Below, in pieces: positions 50,578 to 59,198 of a DNA stretch of 64,000 nucleotides. Each line of letters begins with the position of its first letter. The first letter of the stretch is position 1. The stretch comes from Streptomyces sp. R44 (GTDB lineage Bacteria; Actinomycetota; Actinomycetes; Streptomycetales; Streptomycetaceae), in contig NZ_CP163444.1 of NCBI RefSeq assembly GCF_041053105.1, forward strand, positions 7,162,501 to 7,226,500. The letters are read 5' to 3'. Both the position numbers and the translations under genes were made by a program. The notes beneath the pieces are model-generated. The model was not told where the DNA came from and did not search any database. It saw only the letters and a list, made by a program, of their open reading frames with translations.

Positions 50578-50595
50578 TTCTACATTGATGTAGAA
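50578..50595. promoter_or_regulatory. Probable BlaI-type operator upstream of the terB-like gene
   Basis: TTCTAC-N6-GTAGAA, a perfect inverted repeat 71 bp before the TerB-like start. The same arrangement (TCTAC-N6-GTAGA) occurs upstream of the TatA-like gene, and a BlaI-family repressor is encoded 2 kb away. BlaI/MecI proteins bind TACA/TGTA-type palindromes (known). Confidence 0.55.
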
Positions 50596-50666
50596 GAAGG
50601 AGGTGTCCGGGCAGGCGGTGTGTCCGCCACCCGCTTCGGACTCTCCCTGAACCGATGGAGTGGTCG

Positions 50667-51122
50667 ATGGCCCTGTGGGACCGCATCAAGGAGTCCGCAT
50701 CGACGATGCAGACCCAGTTGAACGCCAAGAAGAACGACCTGAAGTCCGGTGCCTTCCGCGACGCGAGCATGGCGATGTGCGCGCTCGTCGCCGCCGCCGA
50801 CGGAACGATCGACCCGGCCGAGCGGCAGCGCGTGGCACAGCTGATCGCCACCAACGAGGTACTGCGGAACTTCGACGCGACCGATCTCCAGCGCCGCTTC
50901 GACGAGAACCTGAACAAGCTCACCGCCGATTTCGACTTCGGCAAGGTCAGCGTGCTCCAGGAGATCGCCAAGGCGAAGAAGAAGCCGGCCGAGGCACGTG
51001 CCGTCATCCAGATCGGCATCGTGATCGGTGGCGCCGACGGCGACTTCGACAAGACCGAGCAGGCTGTGGTGCGCGAGGCGTGCTTCACGCTCGACCTGCC
51101 GCCGCACGAGTTCGACCTGTAG
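50667..51122 (+). CDS. TerB-family protein
   Basis: 151 residues from ATG 50667; GGAG lies 7 nt upstream. All-helical TerB fold with acidic loops: ALVAAADGTIDPAERQRVAQLI and IGGADGDFDKTEQAVVREACF, which match the paired metal-binding helices of TerB. Acts in the tellurite/stress protein group; the exact job is unknown. It is followed 22 nt later by a GlsB-type membrane protein, suggesting an operon under the BlaI-type palindrome at 50578. Confidence 0.9.
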   Translation: MALWDRIKESASTMQTQLNAKKNDLKSGAFRDASMAMCALVAAADGTIDPAERQRVAQLIATNEVLRNFDATDLQRRFDENLNKLTADFDFGKVSVLQEIAKAKKKPAEARAVIQIGIVIGGADGDFDKTEQAVVREACFTLDLPPHEFDL

Positions 51123-51144
51123 TCAGGTCGGGAGGAGAACCGAC

Positions 51145-51408
51145 ATGGAGATATCCGGTGTGATCAGCGCCATCGTCATCGGCGTCGTCATCGGAACGCT
51201 GGGCCGGCTCGTGCTGCCCGGTCGCCAGCGGATCGGCGTGCTGTGGACCATCGCCGTCGGTGTCGTCGCCGCCTTCATCGGCACAGCGATCGCCGCTGCG
51301 CTCGGTGTCGCCGACACGAAGGGCGTGGACTGGATCGAATGGCTCATCCAGATCGCCCTGGCGGCCTTCGGCGTGGCGGCGCTGGAGCGCCTCAAGTCGC
51401 GTGGCTGA
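51145..51408 (+). CDS. GlsB/YeaQ/YmgE-family small membrane protein
   Basis: 87 residues from ATG 51145 (GGAGGAG upstream). Three hydrophobic segments (SAIVIGVVIGTLGRLVLPG, IAVGVVAAFIGTAIAAALG, IQIALAAFGVAAL) and the Gly-rich GRLVLPGRQ motif of the transglycosylase-associated family. Cell-envelope stress role in other bacteria; here co-transcribed with the TerB-like gene. Confidence 0.88.
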   Translation: MEISGVISAIVIGVVIGTLGRLVLPGRQRIGVLWTIAVGVVAAFIGTAIAAALGVADTKGVDWIEWLIQIALAAFGVAALERLKSRG

Positions 51409-51467
51409 TCGCGACCGACCGGTGCGGGGGAGCGGCCGCCACCGCCGCCCCCGTCCCGCGGACCCTC

Positions 51468-52400
51468 CTACATGGGCGTGGCCGCATGGAGGATGACCGC
51501 GAGAGTGATGGCTGCGTTCGCCGACGACAGGGCCGAGGCGGTGATGCCCGCTGCGGCCGTCCAGGCGGCCAGACTCACCTTGGTGAAGACGGGCGGCCAG
51601 ATCCGCGCCGTCGGTGCCGGGCCCAGCAGCGCCGCCACCCGGCGCGGAACGGGCCCCGCCGGCGCGGCGAAGTGCGCGAGAGTGGCGACGGGCGAACCCT
51701 GGGAGACCAAGGCCGACTTGCCGATCGCCAGGGCCACGGTCCGCCGATCGCCCACCGTGTTCGCCGCTTCTTCGTCCGCCCACCGCTCGGCGGTGAACGT
51801 GACCGCCGTGCGCAGTGGCCGTAGGACGGGGTTGGCACGCGCGGCGAGCTGTACGGCGAGAAGGAACCGGTGATGGCGCCCCGCGAGGTGGGCTCGTTCA
51901 TGGGCGAAGAGCGCGCGTCGCTCCGGGGCGGTGAGTCCCGCCAGCATGCCGGTGGTGACGACCACGCGGTCGCGGCGGCCAGGCAGCGCGTACGCGTACG
52001 GCGCCGGGTCCGGCAGCACGGCCACCGGCCTCGTCGGCAGGCCGGCCAGGGCGCGCTCGGCCCGCCTGCGCACGGCCAGATGGCGCCACGCCGTCCTCGC
52101 GCACGAGACCAGTACGGCGACCAGCGCCGGAATCGCGGCCTTGCCGGCGACCTCGTCGTACGGGACGGCCGCGCGTACCTCCGGGTCGGACCAGCCGTCG
52201 GGCAGGGGATTGCCGGGTAGCTGGGCCGTGCCCACCACCATGAGCAGCCCCAGGCACAACGTGCTGCACACGGCGAAGACTCCGGCGACGCCGCTCAGGA
52301 GCCATGTGGCGGTTCTGGGGTGCAGATGCCTCTCGGCCAGCCGGGCGATCGGCCATGCGGTCAGGGGCAGTACCAGCGGAAGGAAGACGAAGACTCCCAC
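51468..52400 (-). CDS. M56-family membrane metalloprotease (BlaR-like)
   Basis: 310 residues from GTG 52400, 5 nt after the BlaI stop. Several membrane helices (VFVFLPLVLPLTAWPIA, AVCSTLCLGLLMVVG) and zinc motif HERAH (LFAHERAHLAGRHH) with a later Glu (WADEEA). No sensor domain follows as in true BlaR1. Paired with BlaI, it probably cleaves or inactivates that repressor; this pairing is common in actinomycetes. Confidence 0.9.
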   Translation of the reverse strand: MGVFVFLPLVLPLTAWPIARLAERHLHPRTATWLLSGVAGVFAVCSTLCLGLLMVVGTAQLPGNPLPDGWSDPEVRAAVPYDEVAGKAAIPALVAVLVSCARTAWRHLAVRRRAERALAGLPTRPVAVLPDPAPYAYALPGRRDRVVVTTGMLAGLTAPERRALFAHERAHLAGRHHRFLLAVQLAARANPVLRPLRTAVTFTAERWADEEAANTVGDRRTVALAIGKSALVSQGSPVATLAHFAAPAGPVPRRVAALLGPAPTARIWPPVFTKVSLAAWTAAAGITASALSSANAAITLAVILHAATPM

Positions 52401-52405
52401 GCGTG

Positions 52406-52801
52406 TCAGCTCTCTCCTGACGGCGGTTCCGACAGCAGTGAACGCAGCAGCCGCTCGTCGTCGGGCGACAGCGTGGTCACGAAGCTCGTGAGGACCGCCT
52501 CGCGGTTCTGTTCGGCGTCCAGGACCCTGCGCATCCGCAGAGCGGCGAGCCCGGCCTCGTCGGCCAGAGCGGTCCACTCGAAGGACCGTCCGGCCCGCTC
52601 ACGGACGACGGCGCCTTTGACGTGCAGCCGCGTCAGGATCGTGATCACCGTGGTGTAGGCGAGGTCGCCGCCCAGCGCCTCCTGGACCTGGCCGGCGGTC
52701 AGCGCGCCCGCGCTCTCGCGCAGGACGGCGAGCACCTGCGTCTCCAGCTCTCCCTGGCCACGCCTGCGTCCGGACTGCCGCCCTCGGCCCTCGTCCGCCA
52801 T
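52406..52801 (-). CDS. BlaI/CopY-family repressor
   Basis: 131 residues from ATG 52801 with GGGAGG upstream. Winged helix with the family pattern LETQVLAVLRESAGALTAGQVQEALGG, LAYTTVITILTRLHVKGAV, RSFEWTAL. Such repressors bind short palindromes as dimers and are removed by the partner M56 protease. Candidate operators: 50578-50595 and 53228-53243. Confidence 0.93.
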   Translation of the reverse strand: MADEGRGRQSGRRRGQGELETQVLAVLRESAGALTAGQVQEALGGDLAYTTVITILTRLHVKGAVVRERAGRSFEWTALADEAGLAALRMRRVLDAEQNREAVLTSFVTTLSPDDERLLRSLLSEPPSGES

Positions 52802-52948
52802 GCCGTCGACCTCCCTCGATGCCCGCCTACCGTGACGAAGCGGCCCATCGTACCGATGCGTCACGTCCCGGCCGGTCGGCGTTCTGCCCGCGTCCGCCCG
52901 GCGGCAAGCTCCGGCCGGGATGGCGCTTCGGCCGTCGAAGGCGTCGTG

Positions 52949-53191
52949 TCACGGATGCGGCGTCCGCGGGGCGCCGGGCCCGGGGGCATCGCCCTGGTGT
53001 GCCGTCGGCCGGGTGACCTGGTACGTGGCCTGCGGCTCGGCTGTCTGGCCGTCGGCCTTCATCGCCGTGGTCTCGCTCTTGAGGATCCGGGCGGCCTTGC
53101 CCGCGTTGCGGGCCAACTCGGGCAGCTTCTTGGCGCCGAGCAGCACGATGACGACGATGAGGAGGATGGCGATCTCGCTGATGCCGAACAT
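52949..53191 (-). CDS. TatA-like protein
   Basis: 80 residues from ATG 53191 (GGGAGAG upstream). MFGISEIAILLIVVIVLLGAKKLPELARNAGKAARILK is the TatA pattern: one membrane helix, GAKKLPELAR hinge and amphipathic helix. It is not next to tatC, so it is an additional copy. A BlaI-type palindrome lies 37-52 bp upstream. Confidence 0.9.
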   Translation of the reverse strand: MFGISEIAILLIVVIVLLGAKKLPELARNAGKAARILKSETTAMKADGQTAEPQATYQVTRPTAHQGDAPGPGAPRTPHP

Positions 53192-53227
53192 GTCTCTCCC
53201 GTTCAAGAGGGTGGACCGGGTCTTCAA

Positions 53228-53243
53228 TCTACAGCGGCGTAGA
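53228..53243. promoter_or_regulatory. Possible BlaI-type operator upstream of the tatA-like gene
   Basis: TCTAC-N6-GTAGA, same arm and spacing as 50578-50595. Positioned in the promoter region of the minus-strand TatA-like gene. The rest of 53244-53473 holds no gene. Confidence 0.45.
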
Positions 53244-53473
53244 GGATGGCGGGGGTCCGGGCGCCCCAGTTCGCCGGTGACCGGCTTGTCCAGGAGTGGC
53301 GTCCCCGCCCTCTTCCGGGCCGCCCCCTCCTCGCCCGTCTGCCCCGCGTCGACGTGGGTGTCGTGTCGCGGTCTCGGTCCAGGCCAACTGTGGTGTTTGC
53401 CGATCGAGTTGGACCGTTCTGACCTATGTTCTAGGGGCCCGCGACGGTTTCACGGTTCGCCCAGGAGGTCCGA

Positions 53474-56026
53474 TTGCCGCCCAGACGCATACGCGCCCTT
53501 GCCGGAGCGTTTCGCCGCTCCCCCCTGCTCATAGCCTTCGCCCTCGGCTCGCTGCTCGTCGGGCTCACCCCCTTGCTCGGAGTGGCGAGTACGGGGGTCG
53601 GCGGCCGGGGTCCGGCGCCCCGGCCGACGCCGGGGGCCGGCGACCAGCAGGCGGCGCAGCAGTCGCCCCATCACGGCGTGGCCCCGGCGAACGCCATGGA
53701 GCCGGCGGCTCCCGCGCTCGACCGGACCGGATGGACCGCCACGGCGAGCGACGAGGAGACCACCGGCGAGAACGGCCGCGCGGGCAACGTCCTTGACGGG
53801 GACACCGCCACCATCTGGCACAGCAGCTATTCCGGGACCCCGGTCCCGCTGCCGCACAGCATCACCGTCGACATGCACCGCACGGCGGTGGTCTCGGGGC
53901 TCGTCTACCAGCCCCGCACCGCCGGGACCAACGGGCGCATCGGTGAGTACAGCATCTCCCTGAGCGCCGACGGCCAGAACTGGGGCAGCCCGGTCGCCAC
54001 CGGCACTCTCGCCGACGACGCCGGCGCCAAGACCCTCGGCTTCGCCCCGCAGGGCGCGCGGTTCGTCCGGCTCACCGCCGTCACCGAGGCCGGCAACCGC
54101 GGCCCGTGGAGCTCCGCCGCGGAGCTCAACCTCCTCGGCGACCCCGGAACCCCGGCGGCCACCGTCGATCTGCCCCGCAACGGATGGACGGCCGTCGCGA
54201 GCGACCAGGAGACCCTCAAGGAGAACGGCCGCGCGGCCAACGTCCTCGACGGAGACCCCGCCACCCACTGGCACAGCAGGTACTCCGGGACCCCGGCCCC
54301 GCTGCCGCACAGCATCACCATCGACATGCACCGCACGAGGGCCGTCGCCGCCCTCGTCTACCAGCCTCGCAAGGACAGCGCCAACGGCCGCGCGGGCGCG
54401 TACACCATCACCACCAGCACCGACGGCACCACCTTCGGCGCAGCGGTCGCCACGGGCACCTGGCGCGACGACGACACCGTCAAGACCGCCACCTTCACCC
54501 GCGCGACCAACGCCCGCTACATACGCCTGACCGTGACCCGCGAGGCCGGCGACCGCGGGCCCTGGACCTCCGCCGCCGAGATACGCCTGAGCGGACCGGC
54601 CGGCCCGGCAGCCCACGGCTCCTGGAGCCGGATCACCGGCTTCCCCCTGGTACCGGTGGCCAGCGCCGTCCTGCCCGGCGACAAACTCCTGGCCTGGTCG
54701 GCGTACGCCGTCGACCGATTCGGCGGCAACAACGGCTACACCCAGACCGCGATCCTGGACCTCAAGACGGGCCGGGTCACCCAGCGCCGCATCGACAACA
54801 CCGGCCACGACATGTTCTGCCCGGGCATAGCGATGCTCGCCGACGGCCGGGTCCTGGTCACCGGCGGCAGCAACGCGGAGAAGGCGAGCATCTACGACCC
54901 GGCCACCGACACCTGGTCCGCGACCACGAACATGAACATCGCCCGCGGCTACCAGGCCATGACCCTGCTCTCCACCGGCGAGGCCTTCGTCCTCGGCGGA
55001 TCCTGGAGCGGAGCCGCCGGCGACAAGGCCGGCGAGGTCTGGTCCCCGGACACCCGCACCTGGCGCAAGCTCCCCGGTGTCCAGGCCGCCCCGGCGCTGA
55101 CGGCCGACCCGCGCGGCGCCTACCGCGCCGACAACCACATGTGGCTGTACGCCACCTCGGGCGGCAAGGTGCTCCAGCTGGGCCCGAGCAAGCGGATGAA
55201 CTGGATCACCACCGGCGGGAACGGGAGCATCACCTCCGCCGGCACCCGGGCCGACAGCCAGGACGCCATGAACGGCAACGCCGTCGCGTACGACATCGGC
55301 AAGGTGCTCACCCTGGGCGGCGCGCCCGCGTACGAGAAGTCGTCCGCCACCCGGCGCGCGTACACCGTGAGCATCGACGGCGGTCAGGTCCGGACCGCGC
55401 GCACGGGCGACATGCGCTACGCCCGTGCCTACAGCAACAGCGTCGTCCTGCCCGACGGCAAGGTCGCCGTGTTCGGCGGGGAGTCGTACCCCGTGCCGTT
55501 CAGCGACGCCACGTCCGTGCTGACCCCCGAGCTGTGGGACCCGGTGACCGGACGCTTCAGCCCGCTCGCCACCATGGCCATCCCGCGCAACTACCACAGC
55601 GTCGCGAACCTGCTGCCCGACGGACGGATCTTCTCCGGCGGCGGCGGCCTGTGCGGCGACTGCGCCACCAACCACGCCGACGGGGCCGTGTTCACCCCGC
55701 CGTACCTGCTCAACGCCGACGGCTCGCCCAAGCCGCGTCCCGCCTTCACCGGGGACGTGCCGCCCCGGGCCGCCGCCGGCACCTCGCTCACCGTGACCAC
55801 CGACAAGCCGGTGGCCTCCTTCGTCCTGATACGGGCCGCGGCCGCGACCCACTCCACGGACAACGACCAGCGGCGGGTCCCGCTGGCCTCCACGGCCACG
55901 GCACCCGGCACGTACACGGTGTCCGTCCCGGCCGACAAGGGCGTGGTCCTGCCGGGCACCTACATGCTCTTCGCCCTGGACGCCCAAGGGGTGCCGAGCA
56001 TCGCCCGGTTCATCACCGTCTCCTGA
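53474..56026 (+). CDS. Secreted galactose-oxidase-like copper radical oxidase with two CBM32 domains
   Basis: 850 residues from TTG 53474 with AGGAGG upstream. N-terminal membrane anchor or signal (PLLIAFALGSLLVGLTPLLG). Two F5/8-type (CBM32-like) domains at ~83-220 and ~232-368 that are clearly duplicates (GWTA.ASD.ET, NGRA.NVLDGD.AT.WHS). Then the kelch oxidase: Cys449 (HDMFCPG) for the Cys-Tyr cofactor, ARGYQAM (Tyr), GGSWSG (stacking Trp), NYHSVANLLPDG (Tyr/His ligands), GGGLCGDCATNH and THSTDNDQRR (His ligand). It ends in a DUF1929-like domain. It oxidises a primary alcohol, releasing H2O2. GlxA of Streptomyces is a relative (known) but lacks this pair of CBMs. Confidence 0.92.
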   Translation: MPPRRIRALAGAFRRSPLLIAFALGSLLVGLTPLLGVASTGVGGRGPAPRPTPGAGDQQAAQQSPHHGVAPANAMEPAAPALDRTGWTATASDEETTGENGRAGNVLDGDTATIWHSSYSGTPVPLPHSITVDMHRTAVVSGLVYQPRTAGTNGRIGEYSISLSADGQNWGSPVATGTLADDAGAKTLGFAPQGARFVRLTAVTEAGNRGPWSSAAELNLLGDPGTPAATVDLPRNGWTAVASDQETLKENGRAANVLDGDPATHWHSRYSGTPAPLPHSITIDMHRTRAVAALVYQPRKDSANGRAGAYTITTSTDGTTFGAAVATGTWRDDDTVKTATFTRATNARYIRLTVTREAGDRGPWTSAAEIRLSGPAGPAAHGSWSRITGFPLVPVASAVLPGDKLLAWSAYAVDRFGGNNGYTQTAILDLKTGRVTQRRIDNTGHDMFCPGIAMLADGRVLVTGGSNAEKASIYDPATDTWSATTNMNIARGYQAMTLLSTGEAFVLGGSWSGAAGDKAGEVWSPDTRTWRKLPGVQAAPALTADPRGAYRADNHMWLYATSGGKVLQLGPSKRMNWITTGGNGSITSAGTRADSQDAMNGNAVAYDIGKVLTLGGAPAYEKSSATRRAYTVSIDGGQVRTARTGDMRYARAYSNSVVLPDGKVAVFGGESYPVPFSDATSVLTPELWDPVTGRFSPLATMAIPRNYHSVANLLPDGRIFSGGGGLCGDCATNHADGAVFTPPYLLNADGSPKPRPAFTGDVPPRAAAGTSLTVTTDKPVASFVLIRAAAATHSTDNDQRRVPLASTATAPGTYTVSVPADKGVVLPGTYMLFALDAQGVPSIARFITVS

Positions 56027-56050
56027 GGAGCCGTCTCCTGAGGAGCCGCG

Positions 56051-56092
56051 GGGCAGGGGCCGTCCCGGAGCGATCCGGGACGGCCCCTGCCC
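56051..56092. terminator. Bidirectional terminator hairpin
   Basis: Perfect 19-bp stem (56051-56069 with 56074-56092) and a GCGA loop between two convergent genes, 25 bp after one stop and 26 bp before the other. Confidence 0.85.
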
Positions 56093-56117
56093 GTATGCGG
56101 GTTTCGCCGACCCGTGT

Positions 56118-58466
56118 CTACGACACCTGCCCCTGGCCCTCCAGTTCCGTCAGGCGGACCGTGCACAGGCCGCCGCGCTCGGTCTTCACGTCCGTCACCT
56201 TCAGCTGGGTGCCCGGGGTGAGGATGTACTCCTCCTCGCCCGTGAACGCGGAGAAGCGGCGGATCCCCACCGCACGCGCCGGCGTCACCTCGAACAGGGT
56301 GCGGCGGCCGCGGCTGCCGAGGAAGCCCCGGGCCACGCCCGGCTCGGACGTGCAGGACGAGACGCCCCACCAGGTCACCGTGCGCCCCAGCGGGTACTGG
56401 GAACGCAGGTCGAGGGCCACGCCCCGCCACAGCGGCCGTGTCTGCGCCGGCAGCTCGGCCACGGCCGAGAACAGCAGACGCAGGTACGGCAGGTACGGGG
56501 TCAGCCTCTCCCGGTCCGGGGACCTCAGCACGGCGTTGATCTCGCGGTAGAACGCCGACTCGCACGTGTACAGGTACAGCGCGGAGATCGCGTCGGCCGA
56601 CAGGCCGCCCGAGACCTCCGGCTGCGCCGCCTTCGTCTCCGCGAACCGGGTCGACCGCTCGACGTACCGGTCCAGATTCGCCAGCACCCGCGTCACCGGC
56701 TCGACGGCCTTCCGGAAGTCCATCAGCGGGGTGTCGAAGACTCCGGTGATCGGCGGCAGGACGAGGCCCTCGTCCTTGACGCTCGTGAGCCGCTCCAGAT
56801 AGAGCTGGTGCAGCTCCATCGTCGACGCGATGAACGCGCCCATCCGCTCGGAGCCCGCGGTGTCGGTCGCGTGCTGGTCCCAGCCCTTGCTCGGCAGCCA
56901 GTCGACCGGCTCCGCCCCCACCGCCGCCAGGGCGTCGTTCACCTGGGCGAAATGGTCGCCTTCGCAGAAGATGTCCCCCTGCGCCGCCGGATTCGCGTGG
57001 TCCAGGTGCCGGACCTCGACCCCCGGGTACTTCTTCTCAAGGCGCTGGACGACCCGCTTCAGGCTCCTGGCGTGCGCGCCCCACCAGGCGAAGACCACCC
57101 CGCGGTCCTCCCCCTCGGCGTCCTGCTTCGCCCGGAGGATCTCCTCGACGATCTGCTCGGCCACGGGCCGCCAGAAGGAGGTGTGCTGATCGGTCGGCAC
57201 CGCACCGTCCGCGCTCGCCGTCAGTGAGGCGTTCAGCAGGAGCACGCCCTGGGTGAGCATCGCCTGGAACCACTCCGGCGGCTGGACCGTGTCCTCCTTC
57301 TTCAGCAGCGCCCGGACGTCGGCGATCGGCGTCTTCTTGGCGATGCCGTACTTCCACATCGCGGCCGCCTTGATGATGCAGCGGATGCTGACCACCCGGC
57401 CGAACTGACTGTCCTTCCAGTCGTGGAAGGTGTTGTCGAACATCGCGATGCCCGTCGCGCTCTCCGCCCGCGGATACGGGTTCTGCCCGAAGGCGACCAC
57501 CTTCCACTTGTGCGGCGGATGCGGCTTCAGCGCCTGGAAGGTCAGCTCCCGCACCGGAACCACCTCGGGGCTCCGCTTCGGGCCGATGAAGGCCCCGGCC
57601 CCCGGCTGCGCCTCGATCACCGGGCCGAGCAGCGGCAGCCACGGCTCACCACCGCCCTTGAACAGCTCGGCAAGACCCAGGGGGTCGCCCGAGGGCGCGG
57701 GGGAGGGCGTCTGGGCCGGGACCTCGGCCGGGACCTGGGCCGGGCCCTGAGCCGGGGCCGGGACCTGAGCCGGGGCCGGGGCCGGGGTCGAGGCCGGGAC
57801 CTGGGCCTGGGCGGCCGGTGCCGGCGTCTTGATCCGCACCCGCTGCGTCGGGCCCGCGCCCTCGATGTCGTCCAGCTGGCCCAGTACCGCCGCCCGCAAC
57901 TCCTCGTAGTCCGCGAACCCGTGGTCGTGGAACAGGGTGTAGCCCGTCCACATCAGATTCGCGCACACCTGCGCGGGCACCTGGCCCGTCCGCGCGCCCA
58001 TTCCGACGAGCGCCACCGACCGGATGCTGCCGGGCTTCGCCAGGTTCTGCAGGTGCACCGCCTGGAACGCGGCCGCGCACGCCAGCGCCACGTTCATCGT
58101 GTCGCTGACGTTCTGCGAGGACTGCCGCATGGTCGGCGTCGAGATCAGATACCGCGGCACGGCCGCCCCGGACGGGACGCACACCGCGCTGCCCACCGGC
58201 AGGCTCCCGCCGAACCGCTCCCGGATCGCCCGCTGCACCCGCACCTGGACCCCGGCGCCGAGGTGCCGCTTGACGACGGCGTCCACCCCTCCGTCCATCC
58301 GGCCCCGCGCATTGGTGGGGGACACCCACGCGTCGACATCCACGTCGAGAACGGAACCCCGCCGGATCTCGACCTCCGGCGTGTCCGCGAACGCGGACTT
58401 CCAGGCCGCCACCACCTCGTCGTTGACATCGACGAGAACGACCTTCAACGCACGCTCGACACCCAC
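56118..58466 (-). CDS. Macrodomain - uracil-DNA glycosylase - ADP-ribosyltransferase fusion
   Basis: 782 residues from GTG 58466 (GGAGG upstream). Residues ~1-205: macrodomain-like (VLVDVNDEVVAAWKSAF, WVSPTNARGRMDGGVD, VALVGMGARTG). A Pro/Ala/Gln linker (~220-265) follows. Residues ~290-500: uracil-DNA glycosylase fold of UNG type with GQNPYP (~325), LLNASLT, WWGAHARS and DHANPAAQGD. The middle (~505-600) is unassigned helix. Residues ~620-775: arginine-type ADP-ribosyltransferase, with LWRGVAL (Arg681), the STS-like block SSCTS (703-707) and FTGEEEYILTPG supplying ExE (744-746). One chain thus combines ADP-ribose binding or removal, DNA base excision and ADP-ribose transfer. Function is inferred only; DNA repair or phage defence are both possible. 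Confidence 0.85.
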   Translation of the reverse strand: MGVERALKVVLVDVNDEVVAAWKSAFADTPEVEIRRGSVLDVDVDAWVSPTNARGRMDGGVDAVVKRHLGAGVQVRVQRAIRERFGGSLPVGSAVCVPSGAAVPRYLISTPTMRQSSQNVSDTMNVALACAAAFQAVHLQNLAKPGSIRSVALVGMGARTGQVPAQVCANLMWTGYTLFHDHGFADYEELRAAVLGQLDDIEGAGPTQRVRIKTPAPAAQAQVPASTPAPAPAQVPAPAQGPAQVPAEVPAQTPSPAPSGDPLGLAELFKGGGEPWLPLLGPVIEAQPGAGAFIGPKRSPEVVPVRELTFQALKPHPPHKWKVVAFGQNPYPRAESATGIAMFDNTFHDWKDSQFGRVVSIRCIIKAAAMWKYGIAKKTPIADVRALLKKEDTVQPPEWFQAMLTQGVLLLNASLTASADGAVPTDQHTSFWRPVAEQIVEEILRAKQDAEGEDRGVVFAWWGAHARSLKRVVQRLEKKYPGVEVRHLDHANPAAQGDIFCEGDHFAQVNDALAAVGAEPVDWLPSKGWDQHATDTAGSERMGAFIASTMELHQLYLERLTSVKDEGLVLPPITGVFDTPLMDFRKAVEPVTRVLANLDRYVERSTRFAETKAAQPEVSGGLSADAISALYLYTCESAFYREINAVLRSPDRERLTPYLPYLRLLFSAVAELPAQTRPLWRGVALDLRSQYPLGRTVTWWGVSSCTSEPGVARGFLGSRGRRTLFEVTPARAVGIRRFSAFTGEEEYILTPGTQLKVTDVKTERGGLCTVRLTELEGQGQVS

Positions 58467-58562
58467 GAATTCCCCCTCCTCGTGCCCTCTTCCGAACGTT
58501 CTCGAAGCTATCGCGCACCACTGACAACGCCCGTGAGCCGTGTCTCACCGCCCCCGTCCGCC

Positions 58563-58588
58563 TTGCTATGCAACTCGTTGCATAGCAA
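58563..58588. promoter_or_regulatory. PadR operator
   Basis: TTGCTATGCAAC and GTTGCATAGCAA separated by TC: 12-bp perfect arms ending 10 bp before the PadR start. The TATGCAA...TTGCATA core is what PadR-family regulators bind (known type), so autoregulation is likely. It may also affect the divergent gene ending its promoter near 58467. Confidence 0.85.
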
Positions 58589-58598
58589 GATCTGGCGC

Positions 58599-59156
58599 AT
58601 GGCGCTCGACCACGCGATCCTCGTCTCCCTGCTCGAGAAGCCCGGATCCGGCTACGAGCTGGCCCGGCGCTTCGAGCGGTCCATCGGATACTTCTGGACC
58701 GCCACCCACCAGCAGATCTACCGCGTGCTCAAGCGCATGGAGGGCGACGGCTGGGTGGACGTCCGGGACGTGCCGCAGCAGGGCCGCCCGGACAAGAAGG
58801 AGTACTCCGTCGCCGGGCCCGGCCGGGAGGCGCTCTCCGCGTGGCTGGCCGCACCGATCGAGCCCGAGAGCGTGCGGCACGACCTCGCGGTGAAGATCCG
58901 CGGTGCCGCCTTCGACGATCCGGCCGCGCTGATCGGCGAGGTCGAGCGGCACCGGCAGGCGCACACCGACCGCCTGGAGCACTACCTCGCGGGCGAGGCC
59001 CGGGACTTCCCGGAGTCCGGCGCCGACGGTCCGCTCGACGCCGAGCGGGAGCTCCAGCACGCCGTGCTCCGCGGCGGCATCGCGTACGAGCGGATGATGA
59101 TCGCCTGGCTCGACGACGTCCTCGCCACGCTCGCCCGGTTCGACGCCGGGCGCTGA
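58599..59156 (+). CDS. PadR-family transcriptional regulator
   Basis: 185 residues from ATG 58599; the ribosome site is weak, and the transcript may be near-leaderless because the operator sits so close. Winged helix (MALDHAILVSLLEKPGSGYELARRF, QIYRVLKRMEGDGWV, GRPDKKEYSV) and a C-terminal helical dimerisation domain as in Vir-type PadR. It lies 42 nt upstream of the acyl-CoA dehydrogenase, which it probably represses until a ligand is present. Confidence 0.93.
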   Translation: MALDHAILVSLLEKPGSGYELARRFERSIGYFWTATHQQIYRVLKRMEGDGWVDVRDVPQQGRPDKKEYSVAGPGREALSAWLAAPIEPESVRHDLAVKIRGAAFDDPAALIGEVERHRQAHTDRLEHYLAGEARDFPESGADGPLDAERELQHAVLRGGIAYERMMIAWLDDVLATLARFDAGR

Positions 59157-59198
59157 ACCGAGCCGTACCCACCCCTCGACCCCTGGAAGGCGGACGTC

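Noticed and set aside
57720..57800. Short tandem repeats in the macrodomain fusion gene as a separate repeat element
   Set aside because: They encode the Pro/Ala/Gln linker between the macrodomain and glycosylase parts in frame.
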